64,000 nt of DNA. Origin: CAZTUH01 sp964616175 (GTDB lineage: Bacteria; Pseudomonadota; Gammaproteobacteria; Burkholderiales; Burkholderiaceae_B). Positions 7,748 to 17,048 of this stretch are shown here, one piece after another (the stretch's first letter is position 1; the number at the start of each line of letters is the position of its first letter). The notes beneath the pieces were generated by a model, which worked only from the letters and a program-made list of their open reading frames with translations, did not search any database and was not told the origin of the DNA. The translations under genes were made by a program, and so were the position numbers. Location of the stretch: NCBI GenBank assembly GCA_964616175.1, contig CAZTUH010000003.1, positions 137,613 through 201,612 on the forward strand, in the 5' to 3' direction.

Positions 7748-10615
7748 ATGTCTTCAAATATAGAATTACTCTCTACATCCCACTTGTATGGTGGAAACGC
7801 TTCTTACATGGAAGAACTTTATGAATCTTACCTTGGGAATCCAAACTCAATTCCCGAGAATTGGCGGAAATACTTTGATCAGTTACAACATACCCCTGCT
7901 ACAGATGGCAATGAAACAACTCGTGACCAACCTCATAAACCTATTGTTAGATCCTTTTATGAAAGGTCAAGAACTGGCATTTTTGAAAAAAAGTGCTATG
8001 TAGTATCAGATTTTTCGATAGCTTCAAAACAAAACAGCATACAGTCTTTGCTGATTGCATATCGTTCCATGGGATCTCTATGGGCAAATGTTGATCCACT
8101 TGGTCGTCAGGAACATCCAGAAATTCCTGAATTAAACCCATCATTTTATGGTCTAACAGAATCTGATTTGGATCAAGCTTATTCTATTGAAAACACCTCC
8201 TTGCGACAAATTTTAAAATCTCTGCACGATACCTACTGTCAGTCTATTGGGGCTGAATTTATGTATATTTCGGACCAATCTGCTAAGCGTTGGATTCAAG
8301 AAAGAATGGAATCAACTCGTGGAAAAATTTCCTTGACCTCAGAAGAAAAGAAAGCAATTTTAAAGCAACTTACAGAAGCTGAGGGACTAGAACGTTTTCT
8401 ACATAACAAATATGTTGGTCAAAAAAGATTTTCTTTAGAAGGTAGTGAAAGTTTCATTGTATCCATGAATGAACTCATAAATCGTGGAGGTGAATCAGGA
8501 ATTCAAGAGATTGTTGTTGGAATGGCACACCGTGGTCGTTTGAATATGTTAATTAATGTTATGGGGAAAATGCCAGCAGATTTGTTTGCCGAATTTGAAG
8601 GAAAATACTCAGAGAACTTAACTGATGGAGACGTGAAATATCATAAGGGTTTTTCAAGTGATTTATATACTAGAGGAGGAGCTGTTCATTTATCATTAGC
8701 TTTCAATCCGTCACATCTTGAAATTGTTAATCCTGTTGTTGAAGGTAGTGTCCGAGCTCGACAAGAACGTCGAAAAGATTTCTCGGGAAAACAGATTCTT
8801 CCTGTTTTAGTACATGGAGATGCTTCTTTTGTAGGACAGGGCGTTGTAATGGAAACGCTCAATCTTGCTCAGACACGAGGTTATGGTACAGGAGGTACTA
8901 TACATATTGTTATAAATAACCAAATTGGATTTACTACCTCCGATCCACGAGATTCAAGATCTTCATTGTATTGTACTGATGCTGTAAAAACAATTGAAGC
9001 GCCAGTATTTCATGTAAATGGGGATGATCCTGAAGCCGTTGTTTTTGTTACAAATCTTGCAATAGATTATCGAATGAGATTTGGTAGAGATGTCGTTGTT
9101 GATATTGTATGTTTCAGGAAACTAGGACATAACGAACAAGACACTCCTTCATTAACTCAACCCTTGATGTATAAGCAAATTGCACAACATCCTGGCGTTA
9201 GGAAACTTTATTCTGAGAAGCTAGTTACACAGGGTGTATTGGAGAAAATTGAAGTTGAAAATCTTATAAAAGAATATCGACAATTTTTAGAAGATGGAAA
9301 GAGAACTATAGAACCAGTTTTAACTGATTATAAAAGTAAGTATTCCATTGATTGGACTCCATTCCTGAGATCATCTTCAAATATAGATACAAAAAGTCAA
9401 GATTTTGATACGGCTGTTCCTTTATCTGAGATTGAACGGGTTGGTTTTCGCCTTGTGACTGTACCTAGTGATTTTTCTATCCATCCGTTAGTTACAAAAT
9501 TAATCAACGATAGAAAAAAAATGCTTGAAGGAAATCTAAGCTTAGATTGGGGAATGGGAGAGCATTTAGCCTTTGCTACTTTATTAACTTCAGGCTATTC
9601 CATCCGAATTACAGGACAAGATTCTGGAAGAGGTACTTTTACACATCGACATGCTGTACTACATGACCAAAATCGTGAACGTTGGAATGATGGAATATAC
9701 ATTCCATTAAACAATATATCTGAGAATCAAGCTCCATTTACAGTCATTGATTCTGTTCTATCGGAAGAGGCTGTCCTTGGTTTTGAATATGGTTATTCCT
9801 GTTCTGAACCAAATACATTGACTATTTGGGAAGCTCAATTTGGAGATTTTGCTAATGGAGCCCAAGTTGTTATTGATCAATTTATCAGTTCTGGAGAGGC
9901 AAAATGGGGCCGCCAATCTGGCTTAACAATCATGTTGCCTCATGGATACGAAGGTCAAGGTCCAGAACATTCTTCTGGTCGTGTGGAACGATTTTTGCAA
10001 CTATCAGCAGATAATAATATACAGGTTGTCCAACCAACGACGGCCTCGCAGATATTTCACTTATTGAGGCGGCAAATGATTCGAAGTTTTCGAAAACCTC
10101 TGGTCATTTTTACTCCGAAATCTCTTTTGCGCAATAAAAAAGCAAGTTCTAAACTGTCTGATTTGTCAAATAATTTTTTCCAACCTCTTCTTGGTGAAGA
10201 GGATAATGAAATAAAAAAATCTGCCAGTTTCATCAAACGTTTACTCATTTGCTCTGGAAAAGTCTACTATGATTTGATTGATGCTCGCAAGGAGCGATTA
10301 GCAAATCATATAACAATTATTCGAATTGAACAGCTTTACCCATTTGATGACAGTCTTTTGAAAAATGAATTATCTAAATACCAATACCTTTCTGAAATCA
10401 TATGGGTTCAAGATGAACCTGAGAATCAAGGAGCATGGTTCTATATGCAACATAAGCTATACAAAAATATGGTCAAAGGACAAAAGTTGGGATTTTCTGG
10501 GCGAAAAGCTTCACCATCACCAGCAGTTGGTTATTTGGCTAAACATTTAGAGCAACAAAAATTGCTGATTGGAAAAGCATTCTCTTCAGAGCTAGAGTTT
10601 TTCTTTGTTAGGTGA
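7748..10615 (+). CDS. sucA: 2-Oxoglutarate dehydrogenase E1 component
   Basis: This is the thiamine-diphosphate E1 of the 2-oxoglutarate dehydrogenase complex, which decarboxylates 2-oxoglutarate and passes the succinyl group to the E2 lipoyl arm. The 955-aa length fits betaproteobacterial SucA. The N-terminal E2-docking motif is present (YMEELYESYLGNP). MAHRGRLNMLINVMGK lies near residue 258. The diphosphate/Mg region runs from GDASFVGQG (~357) to INNQIGF (~395). HRHAVLHDQ and the GYEGQGPEHSSGR loop lie near 640-745. The start is ATG with AAGGA 14 nt upstream. It is followed by sucB and lpd in the same direction, so the complex is encoded as one set. Confidence 0.98.
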   Translation: MSSNIELLSTSHLYGGNASYMEELYESYLGNPNSIPENWRKYFDQLQHTPATDGNETTRDQPHKPIVRSFYERSRTGIFEKKCYVVSDFSIASKQNSIQSLLIAYRSMGSLWANVDPLGRQEHPEIPELNPSFYGLTESDLDQAYSIENTSLRQILKSLHDTYCQSIGAEFMYISDQSAKRWIQERMESTRGKISLTSEEKKAILKQLTEAEGLERFLHNKYVGQKRFSLEGSESFIVSMNELINRGGESGIQEIVVGMAHRGRLNMLINVMGKMPADLFAEFEGKYSENLTDGDVKYHKGFSSDLYTRGGAVHLSLAFNPSHLEIVNPVVEGSVRARQERRKDFSGKQILPVLVHGDASFVGQGVVMETLNLAQTRGYGTGGTIHIVINNQIGFTTSDPRDSRSSLYCTDAVKTIEAPVFHVNGDDPEAVVFVTNLAIDYRMRFGRDVVVDIVCFRKLGHNEQDTPSLTQPLMYKQIAQHPGVRKLYSEKLVTQGVLEKIEVENLIKEYRQFLEDGKRTIEPVLTDYKSKYSIDWTPFLRSSSNIDTKSQDFDTAVPLSEIERVGFRLVTVPSDFSIHPLVTKLINDRKKMLEGNLSLDWGMGEHLAFATLLTSGYSIRITGQDSGRGTFTHRHAVLHDQNRERWNDGIYIPLNNISENQAPFTVIDSVLSEEAVLGFEYGYSCSEPNTLTIWEAQFGDFANGAQVVIDQFISSGEAKWGRQSGLTIMLPHGYEGQGPEHSSGRVERFLQLSADNNIQVVQPTTASQIFHLLRRQMIRSFRKPLVIFTPKSLLRNKKASSKLSDLSNNFFQPLLGEEDNEIKKSASFIKRLLICSGKVYYDLIDARKERLANHITIIRIEQLYPFDDSLLKNELSKYQYLSEIIWVQDEPENQGAWFYMQHKLYKNMVKGQKLGFSGRKASPSPAVGYLAKHLEQQKLLIGKAFSSELEFFFVR

Positions 10616-10673
10616 ATTTTCTGATTTAGGATCTTCTGTACCGATTAACATTAAGGAAATTATTTTTATTATC

Positions 10674-11912
10674 ATGGCTATTATTGATGTTTTAGTACCA
10701 CAACTCTCTGAATCAATTTCTGAAGCAACTATGCTAACTTGGAATAAAGAGGTTGGTTCATTTGTTGAGACGGATGAGATTCTAATTGAGATTGAAACTG
10801 ATAAGATTGTATTAGAAGTTCCTTCTCCAACATCTGGTATTCTTCTTGAAATTCTTAAAAATAATGGCAGTATAGTTACTTCGAACGAAGTAATAGCTAG
10901 GATTGATTCTTCAAGTAGAAAGATGATAGAACCAACAGCAAAAACTAATCAGGAAATTCCTTTTCAAAATCAAAAAACAAAAACTACAGGAGCAGAATTA
11001 ATAGAATCGGCTGCTATTAAGGCTGTTTCTCCTTCTGCTGCTAAGCTCTTATCAGAAAAAGGCATAAAAGATACTTCTTTTATCTCAGGAAGTGGACCAA
11101 AAGGGAGAATTGTAAAAGCTGATGTTATGAATATTGAGCCATATTCCTCTGATTCTAATTCGACAGTTCAAATGAATTTTGAAGAGCATCCAAGCGGAAA
11201 TAGGGAAGAAACCCGTTTGGAACAACGTGTACCAATGAGTCGATTGAGAACAAGAATTGCAGAAAGACTCTTGCGTTCGCAGCAGGATAATGCAATTCTA
11301 AGTACCTTCAATGAAGTTAACATGCAATCCGTAATAGATTTGCGAAACAAGTATAAGGAAAGATTCTATAAAGAATATAACGTAAAACTGGGATTTATGT
11401 CCTTTTTTGTGAAAGCTGTGGTTTCAGCTTTGAAAAAATATCCTATTTTAAATGCTTCTGTTGATGGAAAAGATATTATTTACCATGGTTATTTTGATAT
11501 TGGAATTGCAGTCAGTAGTTCGCGTGGATTAGTTGTTCCTATTCTACGAAATGCAGATCAGTTATCAATTCCAGAAATTGAGAGGACCATTATTGATTTT
11601 AGTGATCGTGCTTCTTGTGGAAAATTGAAAGCAGAAGAAATGTTGGGAGGAACTTTTTCAATTTCTAATGGTGGAGTTTTCGGTTCTATGTTATCTACTC
11701 CAATTATTAATCCTCCTCAATCTGCTATATTAGGAATACATTTAACTAAAGAAAGAGCAGTGGTAGAAAATGGCTGTGTTGTTGTTCGCCCAATGAATTA
11801 TTTTGCTCTTTCCTATGACCATCGAATAATTGATGGTCGGGATGCTGTTCTAAGTTTAGTTACTATTAAAAATATTCTTGAAGATCCCCAACGTCTTTTA
11901 TTGGATCTTTGA
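10674..11912 (+). CDS. sucB: Dihydrolipoamide succinyltransferase (E2 of 2-oxoglutarate dehydrogenase)
   Basis: SucB forms the E2 core of the complex and transfers succinyl from lipoyl to CoA. Domains in order: one lipoyl domain (1-75) with the lipoylated Lys44 in EIETDKIVLEV; an E3-binding domain near 118-155 (SPSAAKLLSEKG, GPKGRIVKADV); and the acyltransferase domain with the catalytic His/Asp motif SYDHRIIDGRDAV near the C-terminus. The frame opens at 10605, but MAIIDVLVPQLSES at 10674 is the family start, with AAGGAAA about 14 nt upstream. The length is then 412 aa (E. coli 405). The linkers are Ser/Thr/Asn-rich and short. Confidence 0.97.
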   Translation: MAIIDVLVPQLSESISEATMLTWNKEVGSFVETDEILIEIETDKIVLEVPSPTSGILLEILKNNGSIVTSNEVIARIDSSSRKMIEPTAKTNQEIPFQNQKTKTTGAELIESAAIKAVSPSAAKLLSEKGIKDTSFISGSGPKGRIVKADVMNIEPYSSDSNSTVQMNFEEHPSGNREETRLEQRVPMSRLRTRIAERLLRSQQDNAILSTFNEVNMQSVIDLRNKYKERFYKEYNVKLGFMSFFVKAVVSALKKYPILNASVDGKDIIYHGYFDIGIAVSSSRGLVVPILRNADQLSIPEIERTIIDFSDRASCGKLKAEEMLGGTFSISNGGVFGSMLSTPIINPPQSAILGIHLTKERAVVENGCVVVRPMNYFALSYDHRIIDGRDAVLSLVTIKNILEDPQRLLLDL

Positions 11913-11992
11913 TAATTATTCAAGAATCTTTCCTTGAGATTGATATCTAGATTTTTCTAAACTTTTATCCTCTAATTTTTCTAGGAAATCCT

Positions 11993-13420
11993 ATGGTTAT
12001 GAGTTTTGATGTTATTGTTATTGGAGCTGGTCCTGGGGGGTATATCGCAGCAATTCGAGCTGCACAGCTTGGTATGTCAGTTGCTTGTGTAGATTCGTGG
12101 AAGAACGAAAAAGGAGAGGCTACACCTGGTGGAACTTGTACCAATATAGGTTGTATACCATCCAAAGCTTTGTTATATTCCTCCGAATTATTTGAAAGGT
12201 GTTCTCATTTATCGGAGCATGGAATTGAAGTATCTAACTTAAATCTGAAATTAGATTCACTACTTGAGAGAAAAAATCTCATTGTAAAAAAAAATAATGA
12301 GGGGATTCTCCATTTGTTCAAAAAAAATAATGTTTCTTTCTTTCATGGTCTTGCATCTTCACTTGAAAAAAATAGTACTGGTTGGTCTTTGTTAATAAAG
12401 AATTTCAGAAAAAGTGAAGAAAGTCTACTGACAACTAAATATGTGATCATTGCTACTGGATCAGCTCCGCGCGAGCTAAGTAATTTACCATTTGATGAAA
12501 AAATAATTCTTTCAAATAAAGGAGCTTTAGAACTTAGTTCGGTTCCTAAAAAAATATGTGTAATCGGCGCGGGGGTAATCGGATTAGAGATAGGAAGCGT
12601 CTGGAGACGTCTTGGTGCTCAAGTCACTGTTTTGGAATCTATGTCTAGTTTCTTATCTAATCTTGATCGGGAAATATCAAAAGAAGCACTAAAAATTTTA
12701 AGAAAGCAAGGTTTAAACATCCAGTTAGGTATTAAGCTTAATAAAACACATATTAATAAGGAATCAGTATCTTTAGAATACCTAGATTCTAAAGATACTT
12801 TCAATGAGGAAAGTTTTGATAAAGTAATTGTTTCTGTTGGTCGAAAGCCAACGACAGGAAATTTAATCTGTTCTGAGATGGAAATTGATAAGCAGGGATT
12901 TATTGTAGTTGACGAAAATTGCAAGACTAATTTATCCAATGTTTGGGCGATTGGAGATGTAGTTCGTGGGCCAATGCTAGCTCATAAAGCAGAGGAAGAG
13001 GGTATAGCTGTTGCAGAGAGCATTGCTGGTCAACATGGCTATGTAAACTTTAAAACTATACCATGGGTAATTTATACCTTTCCTGAGATAGCATGGGTTG
13101 GAGAAACAGAAGAAAATCTTATTCAAAAAGAGAAAAAATATAAGATAGGAAAGTTCCCATTTATGGCTAGTGGACGTGCTAGAGTTCTTGGTGAAACCGT
13201 AGGATTTGTTAAGATTATTTCGGATGCAAGAACAGATGAAGTCCTTGGGGTACATATAATAGGACCATCAGCATCAGAACTGATATCTGAAGCTGTTACC
13301 ATTATGGAATTTCGGGGAGCATCCGAAGATATTGCTAGGATTTGCCATCCACATCCAACTCTATCAGAAGCTTTAAAAGAAGCTGCTTTAGCTATAGAAA
13401 AACGGGCTTTAAATTTTTAA
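11993..13420 (+). CDS. lpd: Dihydrolipoamide dehydrogenase (E3)
   Basis: The FAD-linked E3 reoxidises dihydrolipoyl groups with NAD+. The 475-aa protein shows the FAD dinucleotide motif GAGPGGY (11-17), the redox disulfide Cys49/Cys54 in GGTCTNIGCIPSK, a second Rossmann motif GAGVIGLEIGS, the FAD-binding AIGDVVRGPMLAHKA, and the C-terminal His-Glu pair in HPTLSEA. Two ATGs compete (11993 and 11999). AGGA at 11983-11986 is 6 nt from the first and 12 nt from the second; homologues often begin at the second (MSFDVIVIG). It lies 80 nt after sucB. No E1/E2 of pyruvate dehydrogenase lies in this window, so sharing with other complexes cannot be judged. Confidence 0.97.
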   Translation: MVMSFDVIVIGAGPGGYIAAIRAAQLGMSVACVDSWKNEKGEATPGGTCTNIGCIPSKALLYSSELFERCSHLSEHGIEVSNLNLKLDSLLERKNLIVKKNNEGILHLFKKNNVSFFHGLASSLEKNSTGWSLLIKNFRKSEESLLTTKYVIIATGSAPRELSNLPFDEKIILSNKGALELSSVPKKICVIGAGVIGLEIGSVWRRLGAQVTVLESMSSFLSNLDREISKEALKILRKQGLNIQLGIKLNKTHINKESVSLEYLDSKDTFNEESFDKVIVSVGRKPTTGNLICSEMEIDKQGFIVVDENCKTNLSNVWAIGDVVRGPMLAHKAEEEGIAVAESIAGQHGYVNFKTIPWVIYTFPEIAWVGETEENLIQKEKKYKIGKFPFMASGRARVLGETVGFVKIISDARTDEVLGVHIIGPSASELISEAVTIMEFRGASEDIARICHPHPTLSEALKEAALAIEKRALNF

Positions 13421-13714
13421 TTATTTATTTTTTCTTAGTTAAAAATTGTTTAAAAAATACCTATTATTTTTTTCGACCAATTAAAAAAGAAAAACTGAAT
13501 TTTTATGAATTTGTATATAAAAGCATTTACTCACTTCGAAGAGTATTTTTTGATGTGGTGAAGTAAATAACTTATTGAGAATTTGATATATTTCTGATTT
13601 TAAAACATTTATAAAGCAAAAATTAAGAAATTATTTCTGCTAAGTATAGAATTATTTTTCATGTTTCAATTGTGGATAAGATGAATAAAATTCTTTTTTA
13701 GCTTATTTTTATCT
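13421..13714 (+). other. 294-bp AT-rich spacer between lpd and trpS
   Basis: No gene, RNA or clear terminator was found. In Burkholderiales genomes as I recall them, zapE often follows lpd; no readable remnant of it is visible. The spacer may hold the trpS promoter, but no convincing -35/-10 pair stands out from the A/T background. Confidence 0.35.
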
Positions 13715-14725
13715 ATGAATATTCGAATATTAACAGGAATAACCACTTCAGGAACCCCTCATTTAGGAAATTACATAGGAGCAATTCGTCCAGCAATTCA
13801 AGAAAGTAAGAAAAAAAATGTAGAATGTTTTTTTTTTCTAGCTGATTATCATGCTTTGGTGAAATGCAAGGATCCAATTGCACTTGAAAATTCAAGCCGA
13901 GAAATTGCTGCTACTTGGTTAGCATCAGGATTAGATCCAAACCGTGTTGTATTTTATCGCCAATCAGATATCCCAGAAATCTTAGAAATGTGTTGGATTT
14001 TAACTTGTTTTATCCCAAAAGGCATGATGAATCGAGCCCATGCATATAAAGCATTAGCAGGAAACAATACCTTTAATAATATTGAATCGGATCATGGTGT
14101 TACCATGGGATTATTTTCCTATCCAATACTAATGGCTGCAGACATTTTGATATTCGGAGCAAACAAGGTTCCTGTAGGACCTGACCAAATTCAACATTTG
14201 GAAATGTCTCGCAGTATTGCTAAAAAATTCAATCATATATTTAGAAGAAAATTATTTCCTTTACCTGAGATCATAAACCATAAGGAAACTACCATTCTTC
14301 CGGGACTAGATGGAAGGAAAATGTCCAAAAGTTATGGGAATATAATTCCTTTATTTTTGGGTGGAGCAGAAGGTTTACATTCTGCGATAATGCGGATCGT
14401 TACAGATTCTTGTGCTCCAGGAGAACCAAAAAATGTTAATAAGTCCCCATTATATGCTTTATATCAAGCATTTTCCTCAAAGCAAGAATCTGATATTTTT
14501 CGGGAAAAATTAGAATTAGGAATGAGTTGGAATGAAGCAAAGAAGGTTTTGCATGCTTGTATAAAAAAAGAGATTGATCCAATGCGTGAGAAATATCTAG
14601 AATTCATACAGAAACCTGCTTTGGTTGAGGATATACTGAAGTCCGGCGCGGAAAAAGCAAGGAAATTTACAATTCCATTTTTACAAAATGTAAAAGAGTT
14701 AATTGGCATTAGAGCTGTTGAATAA
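13715..14725 (+). CDS. trpS: Tryptophanyl-tRNA synthetase
   Basis: This class I synthetase charges tRNA-Trp. At 336 aa it is in the range of short bacterial TrpRS. The ATP-binding HIGH-type motif reads TPHLGNY (14-20). GVTMGLFSYPILMAADIL and VPVGPDQIQHLEMSR form the active-site region. The KMSKS loop is exact (GRKMSKSYGN, about residue 200). It is a single gene convergent with bamD, with 41 nt between the stops. No upstream tRNA-like leader or T-box was seen. Confidence 0.97.
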   Translation: MNIRILTGITTSGTPHLGNYIGAIRPAIQESKKKNVECFFFLADYHALVKCKDPIALENSSREIAATWLASGLDPNRVVFYRQSDIPEILEMCWILTCFIPKGMMNRAHAYKALAGNNTFNNIESDHGVTMGLFSYPILMAADILIFGANKVPVGPDQIQHLEMSRSIAKKFNHIFRRKLFPLPEIINHKETTILPGLDGRKMSKSYGNIIPLFLGGAEGLHSAIMRIVTDSCAPGEPKNVNKSPLYALYQAFSSKQESDIFREKLELGMSWNEAKKVLHACIKKEIDPMREKYLEFIQKPALVEDILKSGAEKARKFTIPFLQNVKELIGIRAVE

Positions 14726-14766
14726 TTATAATTAATTCTCTATAGAATATTTCATAATCTGAATAA

Positions 14767-15555
14767 TTAACATGAGCTTAAATTTAATGCTTCATAAGAT
14801 TTTAACAAAATTTTAGATGCAGCTATAGCTGCAGAAGTTCCTTCAAAATTATCTATGATAGCTTTAGTTCTTTTAATGGCAGCGATGTAAGCTCCCATTT
14901 GATAATAGTGATTTGCAATATGCATTTCTTTCATTGCAATACAATTTGAAAGTAAAACTAACTGTTTTTTAGCGTCAGCTGCATATTTACTTTTTGGAAA
15001 AAGCTCAATGAGTCTAGAAAATATTTTATAAGCTTGTTGGATGCTTTCATTGTCTCGTTTTGATAAATCAGGATTTATCAAAAAAATAGAATTTTTCTTT
15101 TTATGCAAATTTAAAATCAAAAATCCCTTCATGTATAAAGCATGATCTATTTGTTCATGATGTTTGTAAAATTTCAAGAAATAATTGATTCGAGATAGTG
15201 AGATCTCATATCTTTTATTTTTAAAATCCAGATAAGCTAAATCAAGCATCATTTGAGCTGAATTACCTATTCCAATTGGCGGATTATTATCCGCCTTAAT
15301 TCTAGAAAGTTTATCAATTTGTTTACTACTTTCTTTCATTTTTTTTAAGTCTAAACCGTTGAACCTTTCTTTGGAATTTGTAACATATGTCTCTGTATTT
15401 AGTGGTATTGAACTGAAAGTATTGCTCTTCGAAAGAGCAAACTCACATTTGAAGATTGCAATAACAAATATTAAAATGATAGAAGTAAAATGTAAGAAAA
15501 CAGATACTTTTTGATATGAATGAAAATTCAATACAGATAAAAAATTAATATTCAC
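14767..15555 (-). CDS. bamD: BamD, outer-membrane protein assembly factor (atypical lipobox)
   Basis: BamD is the essential TPR lipoprotein of the BAM complex. The 262-aa length fits. The C-terminal two thirds match the family: RDNESIQQAYKIFSRLIELF, PKSKYAADAKKQLVLLSN, MHIANHYYQMGAYIAAIKR and a final SYEALNL. It is divergent from rluD, the usual bamD (comL)/rluD arrangement. The oddity is the signal sequence: the only Cys near the end of the hydrophobic stretch is Cys37, in IAIFKC, with Lys at -1 and Phe at -2. A normal lipobox has Gly/Ala/Ser at -1. Lipidation is therefore doubtful, or the start or anchoring differs. Confidence 0.92.
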   Translation of the reverse strand: MNINFLSVLNFHSYQKVSVFLHFTSIILIFVIAIFKCEFALSKSNTFSSIPLNTETYVTNSKERFNGLDLKKMKESSKQIDKLSRIKADNNPPIGIGNSAQMMLDLAYLDFKNKRYEISLSRINYFLKFYKHHEQIDHALYMKGFLILNLHKKKNSIFLINPDLSKRDNESIQQAYKIFSRLIELFPKSKYAADAKKQLVLLSNCIAMKEMHIANHYYQMGAYIAAIKRTKAIIDNFEGTSAAIAASKILLKSYEALNLSSC

Positions 15556-15670
15556 AAGAACTATTTTCCTTCAATAACAACTTTTATTTACTTGAATTCG
15601 AATTACAGGTTTTTGTTGGCCAACTTAATCCTTTAAATTTCTTGAGTCAAATCACCTATCACATAGCATT

Positions 15671-16615
15671 ATGCAGCAATTAAAAAAACTGATCAAACAT
15701 CCAAAAATAATCCCCTTGCCTAATAATTTAAAAATGGATAGATTGGATAAGGTTTTAGCTTTTCTATTGAAGGAATATTCTCGCAATACATTACAGAAAT
15801 TAGTTAGAGAAGGTTTGATAAGAGTAAATGGATTGTTATCAAAACCTAGGAAAATAATTAGTGCTTCTGATGTCATCACAATATTGGCAGAATTGGAAAC
15901 GGCAAACTACATAATTCCAATGCCAATCAATTTTTCCGTAATTGAAGAAAGTGAAGATTGGATTTTAATTAATAAACCTGCTGGTCTTGTAACCCACCCA
16001 GGTATTAATAACCTTAGTAATACTCTTTTGCATGGCCTTTTATTCTACTATCCAGAACTGGATAAAATCGATCGGGGAGGGATCATTCATAGGCTTGATA
16101 AAAATACATCAGGACTAATGATTATAGCGCGAACCCTAAGATCTAGAACGTGTTTAATAAATCAATGGAAATCAAAGTCTATTAGACGGGAATATAGAGC
16201 ATTGGTACATGGAAACCTAAATGCAAAAAGTGTAGTTAACAAACCTATAGGTCGTGATCCTATCAATCGAACAAGAATGACAACTAAAAATCCCATTAAT
16301 CCTAGAAATGCAACAACTCATTATATACCAATTTTTTCTGGATATATTTTCAAAAAAGATCCCATTACAGAGATAATTTGCTATTTAGAAACAGGTCGAA
16401 CACATCAGATAAGATCGCATATGTCTGGAATAGGACATCCTTTATTGGGTGATACATTATATGGTGGTAAATATTTAGATAAGGTAAAGAGGCAAATGTT
16501 ACATTCTAAAACATTAGGATTTCATGATCCCAATAGTGGAAAATTTCTCTTTTTTTCTTCTGATCTTCCATCTGATATGTTGAATGTAAAAGAATCTATT
16601 GAATGGAAAATTTAA
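15671..16615 (+). CDS. rluD: Ribosomal large subunit pseudouridine synthase D
   Basis: RluD makes pseudouridines in helix 69 of 23S rRNA and aids 50S assembly. The 314-aa protein has an N-terminal S4-like RNA-binding domain (about 20-80, MDRLDKVLAFLL...LVREGLIRVNG). The RluA-family catalytic domain has GIIHRLDKNTSGLMIIA, whose Asp is the catalytic residue. LETGRTHQIRSHM and GHPLLGDTLYGG are further family motifs. It is divergent from bamD across a 115-bp spacer containing two 10-bp palindromes (15595-15604 and 15615-15624). Confidence 0.96.
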   Translation: MQQLKKLIKHPKIIPLPNNLKMDRLDKVLAFLLKEYSRNTLQKLVREGLIRVNGLLSKPRKIISASDVITILAELETANYIIPMPINFSVIEESEDWILINKPAGLVTHPGINNLSNTLLHGLLFYYPELDKIDRGGIIHRLDKNTSGLMIIARTLRSRTCLINQWKSKSIRREYRALVHGNLNAKSVVNKPIGRDPINRTRMTTKNPINPRNATTHYIPIFSGYIFKKDPITEIICYLETGRTHQIRSHMSGIGHPLLGDTLYGGKYLDKVKRQMLHSKTLGFHDPNSGKFLFFSSDLPSDMLNVKESIEWKI

Positions 16616-17048
16616 ATTTCAGAAATAATTTTTTTCTTTCCTAGAAAAATTATACTTTTCTATTTCTTTTTTTCTTGCAAAAAATCATGTAGGATTCATT
16701 GGTTGTAAAAATTAGAATATTTTTAGAAAAATTGGTTTTATTTCTTTGAAGAGGATTTACTTGATTTGTTTAGATTATTATTGGAGATCATAAAAAAATG
16801 AAAGAACGAAAACGTATACATCGAAATGCTTTGGAACGTCATTGCTTAGAAAGATTTTTAAAACGCTTATTCATTAATTTTCCCAAAGATGTTTTCAAAA
16901 TGTTAGAAAGAATTAAACGATCTTAAGAAAAAAGCAGTTAAAATAGTTAAACAAAACTTTCAGCTAGGTAAAAGTAGATATAATATCCATTAATTTGATC
17001 CAAAAGTTATAAACCAAACCTTAAAAAAGAAGAAATTAAATTTAAGAT
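16616..17048 (+). other. 433-bp spacer between rluD and minE
   Basis: This is the longest gene-poor stretch in the window. Just after rluD lies a weak A/U-only hairpin (9-bp arms ATAATTTTT and AAAAATTAT) followed by a T-rich run, a poor terminator candidate. The rest is AT-rich. The only coding candidate is the 42-codon ORF at 16798-16926, listed separately. No RNA gene or repeat was recognised. Confidence 0.4.
16798..16926 (+). CDS. Possible small basic protein (42 aa), unknown
   Basis: I do not recognise this ORF. It runs ATG to TAA with GGAG 12 nt upstream. It encodes 42 residues, of which 14 are Lys/Arg and 5 are Asp/Glu (net about +9), beginning MKERKRIHRNALERHCLERF. A helix could place Leu/Phe residues on one face and basic residues on the other. 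It sits in an otherwise empty spacer between rluD (+) and minE (-). It could be a real small nucleic-acid- or membrane-binding peptide, the remnant of a lost gene, or chance. Unlike nearby non-coding DNA it is not dominated by Lys/Asn/Phe/Ile codons alone, which mildly favours coding. Confidence 0.35.
   Translation: MKERKRIHRNALERHCLERFLKRLFINFPKDVFKMLERIKRS

Noticed and set aside
12619..12939. 106-codon minus-strand ORF inside lpd
   Set aside because: It is a shadow frame of the conserved Lpd NAD domain with no start context or homology.
15595..15624. Two 10-bp palindromes (AATTCGAATT, GTTGGCCAAC) between bamD and rluD
   Set aside because: Short palindromes of this size are expected by chance; there is no second evidence of an operator.
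16616..16660. Terminator after rluD
   Set aside because: The hairpin pairs only A and T and the T-run is interrupted; such folds are common in this DNA.
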